In this document: positions 1-5,176 of the stretch, one piece after another
Numbering within the stretch: the stretch's first letter is position 1
How the letters are laid out: the number at the start of each line of letters is the position of its first letter
DNA from: Gammaproteobacteria bacterium
GTDB taxonomy: Bacteria > Pseudomonadota > Gammaproteobacteria > Chromatiales > Chromatiaceae
Length of the DNA stretch: 5,176 bases
Direction: 5' to 3'
NCBI GenBank assembly: GCA_030625445.1
Contig: DAOUQU010000133.1
Span: 1 to 5,176, forward strand
The notes under the pieces: generated by a model
What the model was told of the DNA's origin: nothing
What the model saw: only the letters and a program-made list of their open reading frames with translations
Database searches by the model: none
Made by a program: the position numbers and the translations under genes

Positions 1-52
1 AAAGCTCACTAGCACCTGAAGCTAGCGCGTCTACCAATTCCGCCACCTCGGC
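1..52 (-). tRNA. leu tRNA (CAG): tRNA-Leu (anticodon CAG), 3' part beyond window
   Basis: Carries leucine to CUG codons. Read on the minus strand, the gene starts at 52 with the acceptor strand GCCGAGG, then a class II D-arm containing GGTAGACGCG. A perfect 5-bp anticodon stem follows (minus-strand CTAGC at 25-21 pairing with GCTAG at 13-9), closing the loop TTCAGGT at 20-14. The anticodon CAG is at 18-16. The beginning of the variable arm is visible, but the rest of that arm, the T-arm and the acceptor 3' strand lie left of position 1. The sequence is close to E. coli tRNA-Leu(CAG). CTG is the dominant leucine codon in the neighbouring genes, so this would be the major leucine isoacceptor. 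It is transcribed away from rnr. Confidence 0.95.
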
Positions 53-64
53 ATGGTGTTCGGA

Positions 65-82
65 GCCACCTTTTTCGGTGGT
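65..82 (-). other. Small hairpin in the tRNA-Leu 5' leader
   Basis: The minus-strand leader begins, at the predicted start A82, with CCACC (81-77). This can pair with GGTGG (70-66) across a GAAAAA loop, with a possible extra wobble pair outside. The stem would put the 5' end of the primary transcript in a duplex upstream of the RNase P cleavage point at 52/53. The pairing is visible, but it is only 5 bp and its function is unknown. The 5' arm could alternatively pair with GGTGG inside the tRNA (47-43). Confidence 0.3.
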
Positions 83-88
83 GCGCGA

Positions 89-117
89 ACTCTACAGAGA
101 CATTAAGCGCTTGTCAA
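89..117 (-). promoter_or_regulatory. Sigma70-type promoter of tRNA-Leu
   Basis: On the minus strand a perfect -35 box TTGACA (117-112) is followed by a 17-nt spacer and the -10 box TAGAGT (94-89). The next bases, TCGCGC (88-83), make a G/C-rich discriminator, and the predicted start is near A82. This gives a leader of about 30 nt before the tRNA at 52. Strong -35, optimal spacing and a G/C-rich discriminator are typical of stable-RNA promoters under stringent control. The boxes are seen directly; the regulation is inferred. Confidence 0.8.
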
Positions 118-125
118 CGTACAAT
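97..125 (+). promoter_or_regulatory. Candidate rnr promoter overlapping the tRNA promoter
   Basis: A -10-like TACAAT (120-125, 5/6 matches to consensus) lies 17 nt downstream of GAGACA (97-102, 4/6 matches), giving a predicted start near 132 and a leader of about 26 nt. A second possible -10 is TATAGA (144-149), but it has no good -35 and would leave almost no leader. The elements lie inside the divergent tRNA promoter footprint, so simultaneous occupancy by two polymerases seems unlikely. Low confidence, as no box pair is near consensus. Confidence 0.3.
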
Positions 126-157
126 GTGCAGCTGAAACTTAATTATAGAAGAAATTT

Positions 158-2527
158 GTGACAAAGAGAAAACAACAAAAACAACGCAGACCTCGCAAGG
201 ATCCCAACCTGGCCCGGGAGGCAAAGAAGTATGACAACCCGATTCCCAGTCGGGAGTTCATCATGCAGACGCTCAATGAGGAGGGGTGTCCTCTCAGCTT
301 TAACAAGCTCGTCTTTCATCTGCAGGTAACGGAAGAGCAGTCCGAGGCGCTGGATTACCGCTTGCGCGCCATGGTGCGCGATGGCCAGGTGATCCGCAAC
401 CGCAAGGGCGGGTTCTGTGTCATCAACAAGACGGACCTGATCGTCGGTCGGGTGATCGGGCATAAGGATGGTTTTGGTTTTCTTACTCCTGAAGAGGGGG
501 GAGATGATCTGTTTCTGCTGCCGCGCGAGATGCGCCAGGTGCTGCATGGCGACCGGGTGGTGGTGCGTGTCTCCGGGGTCGACAACAGGGGACGTCGCGA
601 GGGCGCCATTGTTGAGGTGCTGGAGCGGGCCCACTCGCGCATCGTCGGGCGTATTCATCTCGAGAGCGAGGTGGGTTTCGTGCGCGCCGACAACAAGCGC
701 ATCACTCATGAGATTATCATTCCCGGCAGTGAACTGGGCGGCGCGTCCGAGGGTGACATTGTTTCTGTCGAGTTGATCGTACAGCCGAGCAGCCGCACCC
801 AGGCGGTCGGCAAGGTAGTCGAGGTGCTTGGCGAGCACATGGCTGCAGGCATGGAGACCGATGTTGCTATCCTCAGCCACGAGATTCCGGTGGAGTGGCC
901 CGAGGCTGTTGAGCAGCAGATCAGAGAGTTCTCTGAAGAGGTCTCCGAGGCGGACAAGCAGGGGAGGGAGGATCTGCGTCATCTGCCGCTGGTGACCATC
1001 GACGGTGAGGATGCGCGTGATTTCGATGATGCGGTCCATTGTCAGCGTACAAAAAATGGCTGGCGGCTCTATGTTGCCATTGCGGATGTCTCGAACTATG
1101 TGAAACCGGGCAAGCCCCTGGACAAAGAGGGCTATGTGCGGGGAAATTCGGTCTATTTTCCGGATCGCGTGATTCCGATGCTGCCGGAGATTCTCTCCAA
1201 CGGTCTCTGCTCGCTGAAGCCAAAGGTGGATCGCCTCTGCATGGTGTGCGAGATGCTGCTGAATTGCGACGGCAAAATCGTGCGTTCGCGTTTCTTTGAG
1301 GCGGTGATGCATTCACATGCGCGCCTTACCTACAACAAGGTCGCAGCCATGCTGGTCGATGGCGACAACAAGCTGCGCAAGCAGTATGCAGACCTTGTAC
1401 CGCACCTCGAGGAGCTCTATGCACTCTATAAGGTGCTTGTGGTTGCGCGTAAAAATCGCGGCACCATCGAGTTTGAGACCACCGAGACACGCGCCATATT
1501 CAAAGATGGCAAGATCGAAAATATCGTCCCCGTGGTGCGCAACGATGCGCACAAGATTATTGAGGAGTGCATGCTGGCGGCAAACGTCGCCACGGCGGGT
1601 TTGCTGCAGCGCAAGAAAATACCGGCGCTCTATCGGATTCATGAAAGCCCGCCGATCGACAAGCTCACAGACCTGCGCCAGTTTCTCGGTGAGCAGGGAT
1701 TGACACTTGGCGGCGGTGACAAGCCGACGGGCGCTGATTATTCGAAGCTGCTTGCCGGTGTGCAGGATCGCCCCGACAGGGAGTTGATCCAGACCGTACT
1801 TCTGCGCTCTATGTCACAGGCTGTCTACAGCACCGAAAATGTCGGTCATTTCGGGCTCTCATACGACGCCTATGCGCACTTTACCTCGCCGATTCGCCGC
1901 TATCCGGACCTGCTGGTGCATCGGGCTCTGAAGCATGTGGGGAGGGGTGGCAAGCCAAAGGATTTCCACTATAGCGTGTCCGAACTGCAGGGGATTGCAG
2001 AACACTGCTCAACCACCGAGCGGCGCGCCGACGAGGCGACCCGGGATGCGATGGATACCCTCAAGTGCGAGTACCTGGTCGACAAGGTTGGCGAGGAGTT
2101 CGATGGCATCATTACCAGCGTTACAGGTTTTGGCCTGTTCGTGATGCTGGATGACATCTACGTCGATGGCCTGGTGCATATCACCGCGCTGGATCGTGAC
2201 TATTTCCATTTTGATCCGATTGGACATCGTCTCAATGGTGAGCGCAGCGGCATCACCTATCGTCTGGGTGATCCGCTGCGCATCCGCATTGCCGCTGTCA
2301 ACATCGATGACCGCAAGATCGATTTTGTGCTTCCTGACGATGGCAAGGGCGGCGACAACAAGAGTCGTCCTAAAAAGCGCCCCCGCAAACGCAGCAATAA
2401 ACAAGGCAGCCAACAAGGCAATAAGCCAGCCGGGAAACAATCCGCTCAACAGCCTTCGAAGCAATCGAATAAACAGTCCGACAAGCAGTCGAACAAGCAA
2501 CCCAGAAAACGCAGAAGACGCCGTTGA
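158..2527 (+). CDS. rnr: Ribonuclease R, 3'-5' exoribonuclease
   Basis: Cytoplasmic processive hydrolytic exoribonuclease of the RNase II/RNB family that degrades structured RNA, including defective rRNA and tRNA. It is 789 aa, against 813 in E. coli. Visible order: a basic K/Q/R N-terminus; a helix-turn-helix region from about residue 20 to 90, including NPIPSREFI (27-35); two cold-shock domains (about 92-225); the RNB domain (about 270-600); an S1 domain (about 645-727) with SVTGFGLFV; and a low-complexity basic tail (728-789). The metal-binding site DGEDARDFDDAV (282-293) keeps the aspartates equivalent to E. coli D272, D278, D280 and D281 (here D282, D288, D290, D291). HFTSPIRRYPDL (574-585) is also intact. 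The GTG start is chosen because an in-frame TAG lies at 146-148 and the conserved N-terminus begins soon after. The Shine-Dalgarno is weak (AGAAGAA, 147-153). It is followed after 33 bp by rlmB, the same order as in E. coli. Confidence 0.97.
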   Translation: MTKRKQQKQRRPRKDPNLAREAKKYDNPIPSREFIMQTLNEEGCPLSFNKLVFHLQVTEEQSEALDYRLRAMVRDGQVIRNRKGGFCVINKTDLIVGRVIGHKDGFGFLTPEEGGDDLFLLPREMRQVLHGDRVVVRVSGVDNRGRREGAIVEVLERAHSRIVGRIHLESEVGFVRADNKRITHEIIIPGSELGGASEGDIVSVELIVQPSSRTQAVGKVVEVLGEHMAAGMETDVAILSHEIPVEWPEAVEQQIREFSEEVSEADKQGREDLRHLPLVTIDGEDARDFDDAVHCQRTKNGWRLYVAIADVSNYVKPGKPLDKEGYVRGNSVYFPDRVIPMLPEILSNGLCSLKPKVDRLCMVCEMLLNCDGKIVRSRFFEAVMHSHARLTYNKVAAMLVDGDNKLRKQYADLVPHLEELYALYKVLVVARKNRGTIEFETTETRAIFKDGKIENIVPVVRNDAHKIIEECMLAANVATAGLLQRKKIPALYRIHESPPIDKLTDLRQFLGEQGLTLGGGDKPTGADYSKLLAGVQDRPDRELIQTVLLRSMSQAVYSTENVGHFGLSYDAYAHFTSPIRRYPDLLVHRALKHVGRGGKPKDFHYSVSELQGIAEHCSTTERRADEATRDAMDTLKCEYLVDKVGEEFDGIITSVTGFGLFVMLDDIYVDGLVHITALDRDYFHFDPIGHRLNGERSGITYRLGDPLRIRIAAVNIDDRKIDFVLPDDGKGGDNKSRPKKRPRKRSNKQGSQQGNKPAGKQSAQQPSKQSNKQSDKQSNKQPRKRRRRR
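2459..2503 (+). repeat. Imperfect 12-nt tandem repeat in the rnr tail
   Basis: Three full units and one partial unit of a 12-nt motif encode K-Q-S-N, K-Q-S-D, K-Q-S-N and K-Q-P (residues 768-782 of RNase R). The units differ mainly at third positions (for example aagcaatcgaat versus aagcagtcgaac), so the peptide is better conserved than the DNA. The repeat sits in a longer K/Q/S/N/G-rich stretch from about residue 735 and is followed by RKRRRRR at the C-terminus. The region is A-rich compared with the rest of the gene. Confidence 0.75.
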
Positions 2528-2560
2528 TATGTTGTGCGGTAAACGCAAGCTTATCAGGAT

Positions 2561-3337
2561 ATGAGCGCGGCTAAAGGAAACGACAAGGAGCGCCTGATCG
2601 GCGGCATCCACAGCGTACGCAATGTGCTGCGTCACGGCGCGGAATCGATCACCGATGCGTGGGTCGACAGCAGTCGTCATGACAAGCGAATCAAGGAGAT
2701 TCTCTCCGAGTTGCGCAGTCATCGCATTCCATTTCAACAAATATCCAAACAGCAGCTCTCCGAGCTGGCCCCGGATATCAACCACCAGGGGGTTCTGATC
2801 CGCACCAAAGCGCCTGCTGCAACCAGCGAGGCGGAATTGCCCGGGATTCTGAAAAAGGTGGATGGGCCCTTGCTGCTGCTGGTGCTCGATGGTGTGCAGG
2901 ATCCACACAATCTCGGCGCCTGTTTGAGAACGGCGGATGCTGCGGGCGTGCATGCAGTGATTGCACCTAAAGACCGCAGCGTCGGTCTTACGCCGGTTGC
3001 CTGCAAGGTGGCCAGCGGCGCTGCAGAGAGACTCCCCTTTATTCAGGTGACCAATCTGGCGAGAACCCTGAAGATGCTGGCGGATCGATTCGGCGTGTGG
3101 ATCATCGGCGCCGCGGGCGAGGCGCAGCAGTCGCTCTATGAGATCGATCTGAAAACACCGACTGTGCTGGTCATGGGCGGTGAAGAGAAGGGTATGCGCC
3201 GTTTGACCAGGGAGCATTGTGACCAGCTGGTGAGCCTGCCGATGTCCGGAACCGTCGAGAGCCTGAACGTCTCTGTGGCAACCGGTGTTGCGCTCTATGA
3301 AGTGGTGCGCCAGCGTTTGGTATTTACCCGAAAATAG
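2561..3337 (+). CDS. rlmB: 23S rRNA 2'-O-ribose methyltransferase RlmB (SpoU/TrmH family)
   Basis: In E. coli this enzyme methylates the 2'-OH of G2251 in the 23S rRNA peptidyl-transferase P-loop, using S-adenosylmethionine. The protein is 258 aa, against about 243 in E. coli. Residues 12-85 form the L30e-like substrate-binding domain (IGGIHSV near the start, HQGVLIR at 75-81). The SPOUT knot domain carries all three signature motifs: DPHNLGACLRTADAAGVHAVI (114-134, with N117 and R123), VLVMGGEEKGMRRL (202-215, with E209) and SLPMSGTVESLNVSVATG (225-242, with N236). ATG 2561 is the only upstream choice, because an in-frame TAA lies at 2540-2542. Its AGGA (2556-2559) is just one base from the ATG, which is unusually close. 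A CTG at 2594 preceded by AGGAG would start nearer the E. coli N-terminus but uses a rare start codon. Only 33 bp separate it from rnr, so the two are probably cotranscribed. Confidence 0.96.
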   Translation: MSAAKGNDKERLIGGIHSVRNVLRHGAESITDAWVDSSRHDKRIKEILSELRSHRIPFQQISKQQLSELAPDINHQGVLIRTKAPAATSEAELPGILKKVDGPLLLLVLDGVQDPHNLGACLRTADAAGVHAVIAPKDRSVGLTPVACKVASGAAERLPFIQVTNLARTLKMLADRFGVWIIGAAGEAQQSLYEIDLKTPTVLVMGGEEKGMRRLTREHCDQLVSLPMSGTVESLNVSVATGVALYEVVRQRLVFTRK

Positions 3338-3344
3338 GTATAAT
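3317..3344 (+). promoter_or_regulatory. Sigma70-type promoter of guaB inside the rlmB 3' end
   Basis: A perfect TATAAT (3339-3344) starts two bases after the rlmB stop codon. A -35 candidate TTGGTA (3317-3322, 4/6 matches) lies 16 nt upstream within the last rlmB codons. The following GCTCCG (3345-3350) is a G/C-rich discriminator, with a predicted start near 3351-3353 and about 30 nt of leader. E. coli guaB is known to be under stringent and growth-rate control; similar control here is inferred from the discriminator. It would let guaBA be expressed independently of rnr-rlmB. Confidence 0.7.
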
Positions 3345-3374
3345 GCTCCGTTACTTTCAGATAGATAGCGGAGC
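3345..3374 (+). promoter_or_regulatory. Hairpin overlapping the guaB Shine-Dalgarno
   Basis: GCTCCGTTA (3345-3353) pairs with TAGCGGAGC (3366-3374) over 9 bp with one G-U wobble, around a 12-nt loop. The 3' arm contains GGAG (3370-3373), which sits 9 nt before the guaB ATG and is the obvious ribosome-binding site. The 5' arm lies between the guaB -10 box and the predicted start. RNA made from that promoter would lack most of the arm, while read-through RNA from rlmB would contain it. No T-run follows, so it is not an intrinsic terminator. The pairing is visible; a regulatory role is inferred. Confidence 0.5.
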
Positions 3375-3382
3375 CCCCCATA

Positions 3383-4852
3383 ATGTTGCGAATTGCCCAG
3401 GATGCACTCACTTTTGACGATGTTCTGCTTCTTCCGGCGCACTCCGCCATACTCCCCAAAGATGTCAATCTCTCTACCCGCCTGACACGGGGCATCGACC
3501 TGAATATCCCGCTGGTCTCTGCGGCGATGGATACCGTTACCGAGGCAAAACTGGCAATCACCCTGGCGCTGGAAGGCGGTCTGGGGATTGTGCACAAGAA
3601 CATGACGCCGCAGGAGCAGGCGGCAGAGGTGCTGAAAGTCAAGAAGTATGAAAGCGGTGTTGTGCGTGATCCGATCACCGTCTCTCCGAATACCACCATC
3701 GGCGAGGTGATGGAGATAACCCGCATCAACCATATCTCCGGTGTCCCTGTGGTGGACGGTTCCGATCTGGTGGGGATCGTCACCGGGCGCGACCTGCGTT
3801 TTGAAACCCGTCCAGGCGATCCTGTAAAAAATATCATGACCCGCAAAAAGGATCTGGTGACAGTCAGGGAAGGCGCAAGTCGCGACGAGGTTAAGGCGCT
3901 GCTGCACAAGCACAGAATCGAGAAGGTGCTGGTGGTCAACGGCGATTTTAAATTGCGTGGTTTGATCACCGTCAAGGATATCCAGAAAGCCACGGATTTT
4001 CCCCATGCCTGTCGCGACAGCGAGGAGCGCCTGCGTGTTGGCGCAGCTGTGGGAGTTGGCGTTGGCACCGAGGAGCGGGTTGCCGCACTGGTTGAAGCCG
4101 GCGTCGATGTAATTGTCGTCGATACGGCGCACGGGCACTCCCGGGGCGTGCTCGAGCGGGTTGCCTGGGTGAAGTCCAACTACCCGCAGATCCAGGTCAT
4201 CGGTGGAAATATTGCAACCGGGGCGGCGGCGTTGGCGCTTGCGGAAGCAGGCGCCGATGCGGTCAAGGTTGGCATCGGCCCGGGCTCGATCTGCACCACG
4301 CGCATCGTCGCCGGAGTCGGCGTGCCGCAGATTACGGCTGTCTCGAATGTCGCCGAGGCGCTGAAAGAGACGGATGTTCCTGTGATCGCCGATGGCGGAC
4401 TGCGCTACTCCGGTGATATTGCCAAGGTGCTGGCTGCGGGGGCGCATGCGGTGATGATCGGCGGTTTGTTTGCCGGAACCGACGAATCCCCCGGTGAGGT
4501 TGAGATCTTCCAGGGGCGCTCCTATAAATCCTATCGCGGTATGGGCTCGATCGGCGCAATGTCCGGCAAGAGCGGCTCTTCAGACCGCTATTTTCAGGAA
4601 GACACAAAGGATTCCGACAAGCTGGTTCCGGAAGGGATCGAGGGCCGTGTTCCCTACAAGGGGCCGGTGCTTAGTGTCATTGACCAGCTCAACGGCGGTA
4701 TTCGTTCGAGCATGGGCTATACAGGCTGTGCCACCATCGAAGAGATGCGCAGTCAACCTGAGTTTGTGCGCGTTACCAGCGCGGGCATGCAGGAGTCGCA
4801 TGTGCATGATGTGACGATCACTAAGGAAGCGCCAAACTACCGGCGTGATTGA
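3383..4852 (+). CDS. guaB: Inosine-5'-monophosphate dehydrogenase
   Basis: Oxidises IMP to XMP with NAD+, the committed and usually rate-limiting step of guanine nucleotide synthesis in the cytoplasm. At 489 aa it matches the E. coli enzyme (488 aa). The (beta/alpha)8 barrel is split by two CBS domains at about residues 94-207, which in the family bind adenine or guanine nucleotides and modulate activity. Key elements are intact: FDDVLLLPAHS (11-21), SAAMDTVTE (46-54), the phosphate-binding GIGPGSICTT (297-306) with catalytic C304, IADGGLRYSGD (335-345), and the mobile flap with the R402-Y403 dyad. The C-terminus ITKEAPNYRRD resembles that of E. coli. The start ATG is preceded by GGAG (3370-3373). 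Its own promoter precedes it, and guaA follows after 81 bp, as expected for a guaBA operon. Confidence 0.98.
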   Translation: MLRIAQDALTFDDVLLLPAHSAILPKDVNLSTRLTRGIDLNIPLVSAAMDTVTEAKLAITLALEGGLGIVHKNMTPQEQAAEVLKVKKYESGVVRDPITVSPNTTIGEVMEITRINHISGVPVVDGSDLVGIVTGRDLRFETRPGDPVKNIMTRKKDLVTVREGASRDEVKALLHKHRIEKVLVVNGDFKLRGLITVKDIQKATDFPHACRDSEERLRVGAAVGVGVGTEERVAALVEAGVDVIVVDTAHGHSRGVLERVAWVKSNYPQIQVIGGNIATGAAALALAEAGADAVKVGIGPGSICTTRIVAGVGVPQITAVSNVAEALKETDVPVIADGGLRYSGDIAKVLAAGAHAVMIGGLFAGTDESPGEVEIFQGRSYKSYRGMGSIGAMSGKSGSSDRYFQEDTKDSDKLVPEGIEGRVPYKGPVLSVIDQLNGGIRSSMGYTGCATIEEMRSQPEFVRVTSAGMQESHVHDVTITKEAPNYRRD

Positions 4853-4864
4853 GTAGGATAAATA

Positions 4865-4904
4865 CCCCCTCACCCTAACCCTCTCCCGGGGGAGAGGGGA
4901 CTAC
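4865..4904 (-). repeat. REP-like intergenic palindrome between guaB and guaA
   Basis: On the plus strand CCCTCTCCC (4879-4887) and GGGAGAGGG (4890-4898) form a near-perfect palindrome with a two-base centre, preceded by CCCCCTCACCC (4865-4875). Read on the minus strand it begins with the tetranucleotide GTAG (4904-4901), then the palindrome, then GGGTTAGGGTGAGGGGG. A GTAG or GGAG head next to an imperfect palindrome is the hallmark of REP elements mobilised by RAYT transposases. Very similar CCCTCTCCC/GGGAGAGGG/GGGTGAGGG sequences are dispersed in proteobacterial intergenic regions (recalled, not searched). An alternative fold pairs CCCCTC (4866-4871) with GAGGGG (4894-4899). No U-tract follows in either direction, so an intrinsic terminator is unlikely. 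It lies in the guaB-guaA mRNA and may affect its stability. Confidence 0.7.
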
Positions 4905-4933
4905 TCTTTGCCCAACATTTTCAGCAGGACAGC

Positions 4934-5176
4934 ATGACAAATATTCACGCGCACTCCATTCTGATTATCGATTTTGGTTCTCAATACACCCAGCTGATTG
5001 CGCGCCGGGTGCGCGAAGCCGCCGTCTATTGTGAAATCTGGCCATGGGACAACTGTGAAGAGGCCATCGATGCGCTGAATCCTGCCGGCGTCATACTCTC
5101 GGGCGGTCCTGAAACGGTAACTGGCGATGATGCGCCCTGTGCTCCGCAAAAGGTGTTTGAGCTGGGCGTTCCGGTG
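4934..5176 (+). CDS. guaA: GMP synthase (glutamine-hydrolysing), N-terminal part
   Basis: Converts XMP to GMP using glutamine and ATP, completing the pathway begun by guaB. Only the first 81 codons lie in the window; the reading frame is open to the edge. The visible part is the start of the class I glutamine amidotransferase domain: ILIIDFGSQYTQLIARRVRE (9-28), VYCEIWPWD (31-39), GVILSGGPE (52-60) and APQKVFELGVP (70-80), matching E. coli GuaA almost position for position. The window stops just before the expected nucleophile motif (GVCYG), so the catalytic cysteine, the ATP-pyrophosphatase domain and the dimerisation domain cannot be checked. ATG 4934 is supported by AGGA (4926-4929) four bases upstream and by alignment with the E. 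coli N-terminus. Transcription probably reads through from guaB past the REP-like palindrome. Confidence 0.97.
   Translation, partial: MTNIHAHSILIIDFGSQYTQLIARRVREAAVYCEIWPWDNCEEAIDALNPAGVILSGGPETVTGDDAPCAPQKVFELGVPV

Noticed and set aside
105..112. AAGCGCTT palindrome in the spacer of the tRNA promoter as a regulator site
   Set aside because: Eight bases with no extended symmetry; too short to support a binding site on its own.
155..165. Inverted repeat TTTGT-G-ACAAA across the rnr start codon as an operator
   Set aside because: Only 5 bp per arm with a one-base centre in an A/T-rich stretch; this is likely by chance and matches no operator I recognise.
143..1312. A 389-codon minus-strand open frame opposite the first half of rnr
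   Set aside because: It is in codon register with rnr and bounded by sense TCA (1313-1315) and TTA (143-145). The peptide is rich in H, R and L with no recognisable domain, and rnr is a certain gene on the other strand.
2535..2547. TGCG-GTAAA-CGCA hairpin in the rnr-rlmB gap
   Set aside because: The stem is only 4 bp, with no outer pairing and no T-run, so it gives no support for a terminator or regulatory structure.
3345..3374. Intrinsic terminator after rlmB
   Set aside because: The 3' arm is followed by a C-run and the guaB start rather than a T-run. The stem overlaps the Shine-Dalgarno instead.
2009..4447. An 812-codon minus-strand open frame considered as an overlapping gene
   Set aside because: It spans three confidently identified genes and their gaps, has no recognisable domain, and its length follows from the scarcity of TTA, CTA and TCA codons in the sense genes.
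4879..4904. Intrinsic terminator after guaB
   Set aside because: The hairpin is strong but has no T-run after it on either strand, and guaA follows in the usual guaBA order. It fits a REP-like repeat better.

Overview
The window looks like an ordinary chromosomal housekeeping segment of a gammaproteobacterium. The proteins read as close relatives of the E. coli family members: RNase R, RlmB, IMP dehydrogenase and GMP synthetase. Third codon positions are G/C-rich, CTG is the favoured leucine codon, and TTA, CTA and TCA codons are scarce. I cannot place it to genus. A free-living member outside the Enterobacterales is plausible, because in E. coli the rnr-rlmB and guaBA pairs lie far apart on the chromosome.

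Layout from left to right. Positions 1-52 hold the 5' part of a tRNA-Leu(CAG) gene on the minus strand, cut by the window edge. Positions 53-157 form a short divergent control region: a near-consensus sigma70 promoter for the tRNA on the minus strand and a weaker candidate for rnr on the plus strand. Then come four plus-strand genes: rnr (158-2527), rlmB (2561-3337), guaB (3383-4852) and the first 81 codons of guaA (4934 to the window end). The gaps are 33, 45 and 81 bases. No gap exceeds 300 bases.

How the genes work together. RNase R degrades structured RNA, including defective tRNA and rRNA. RlmB 2'-O-methylates 23S rRNA. GuaB and GuaA convert IMP through XMP to GMP, feeding the GTP pool. 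The tRNA promoter and the guaB promoter (inside the 3' end of rlmB) both have good -10 elements followed by a G/C-rich discriminator. That pattern is associated with stringent, growth-rate-linked control, so the shared theme could be translation capacity and GTP supply (inference).

I found no mobile element gene, CRISPR array or unknown system. The points most worth a second look are a hairpin that would bury the guaB Shine-Dalgarno only in read-through mRNA, a REP-like palindrome between guaB and guaA, the overlapping divergent promoters at the left end, and a repetitive K/Q/S/N tail on RNase R.
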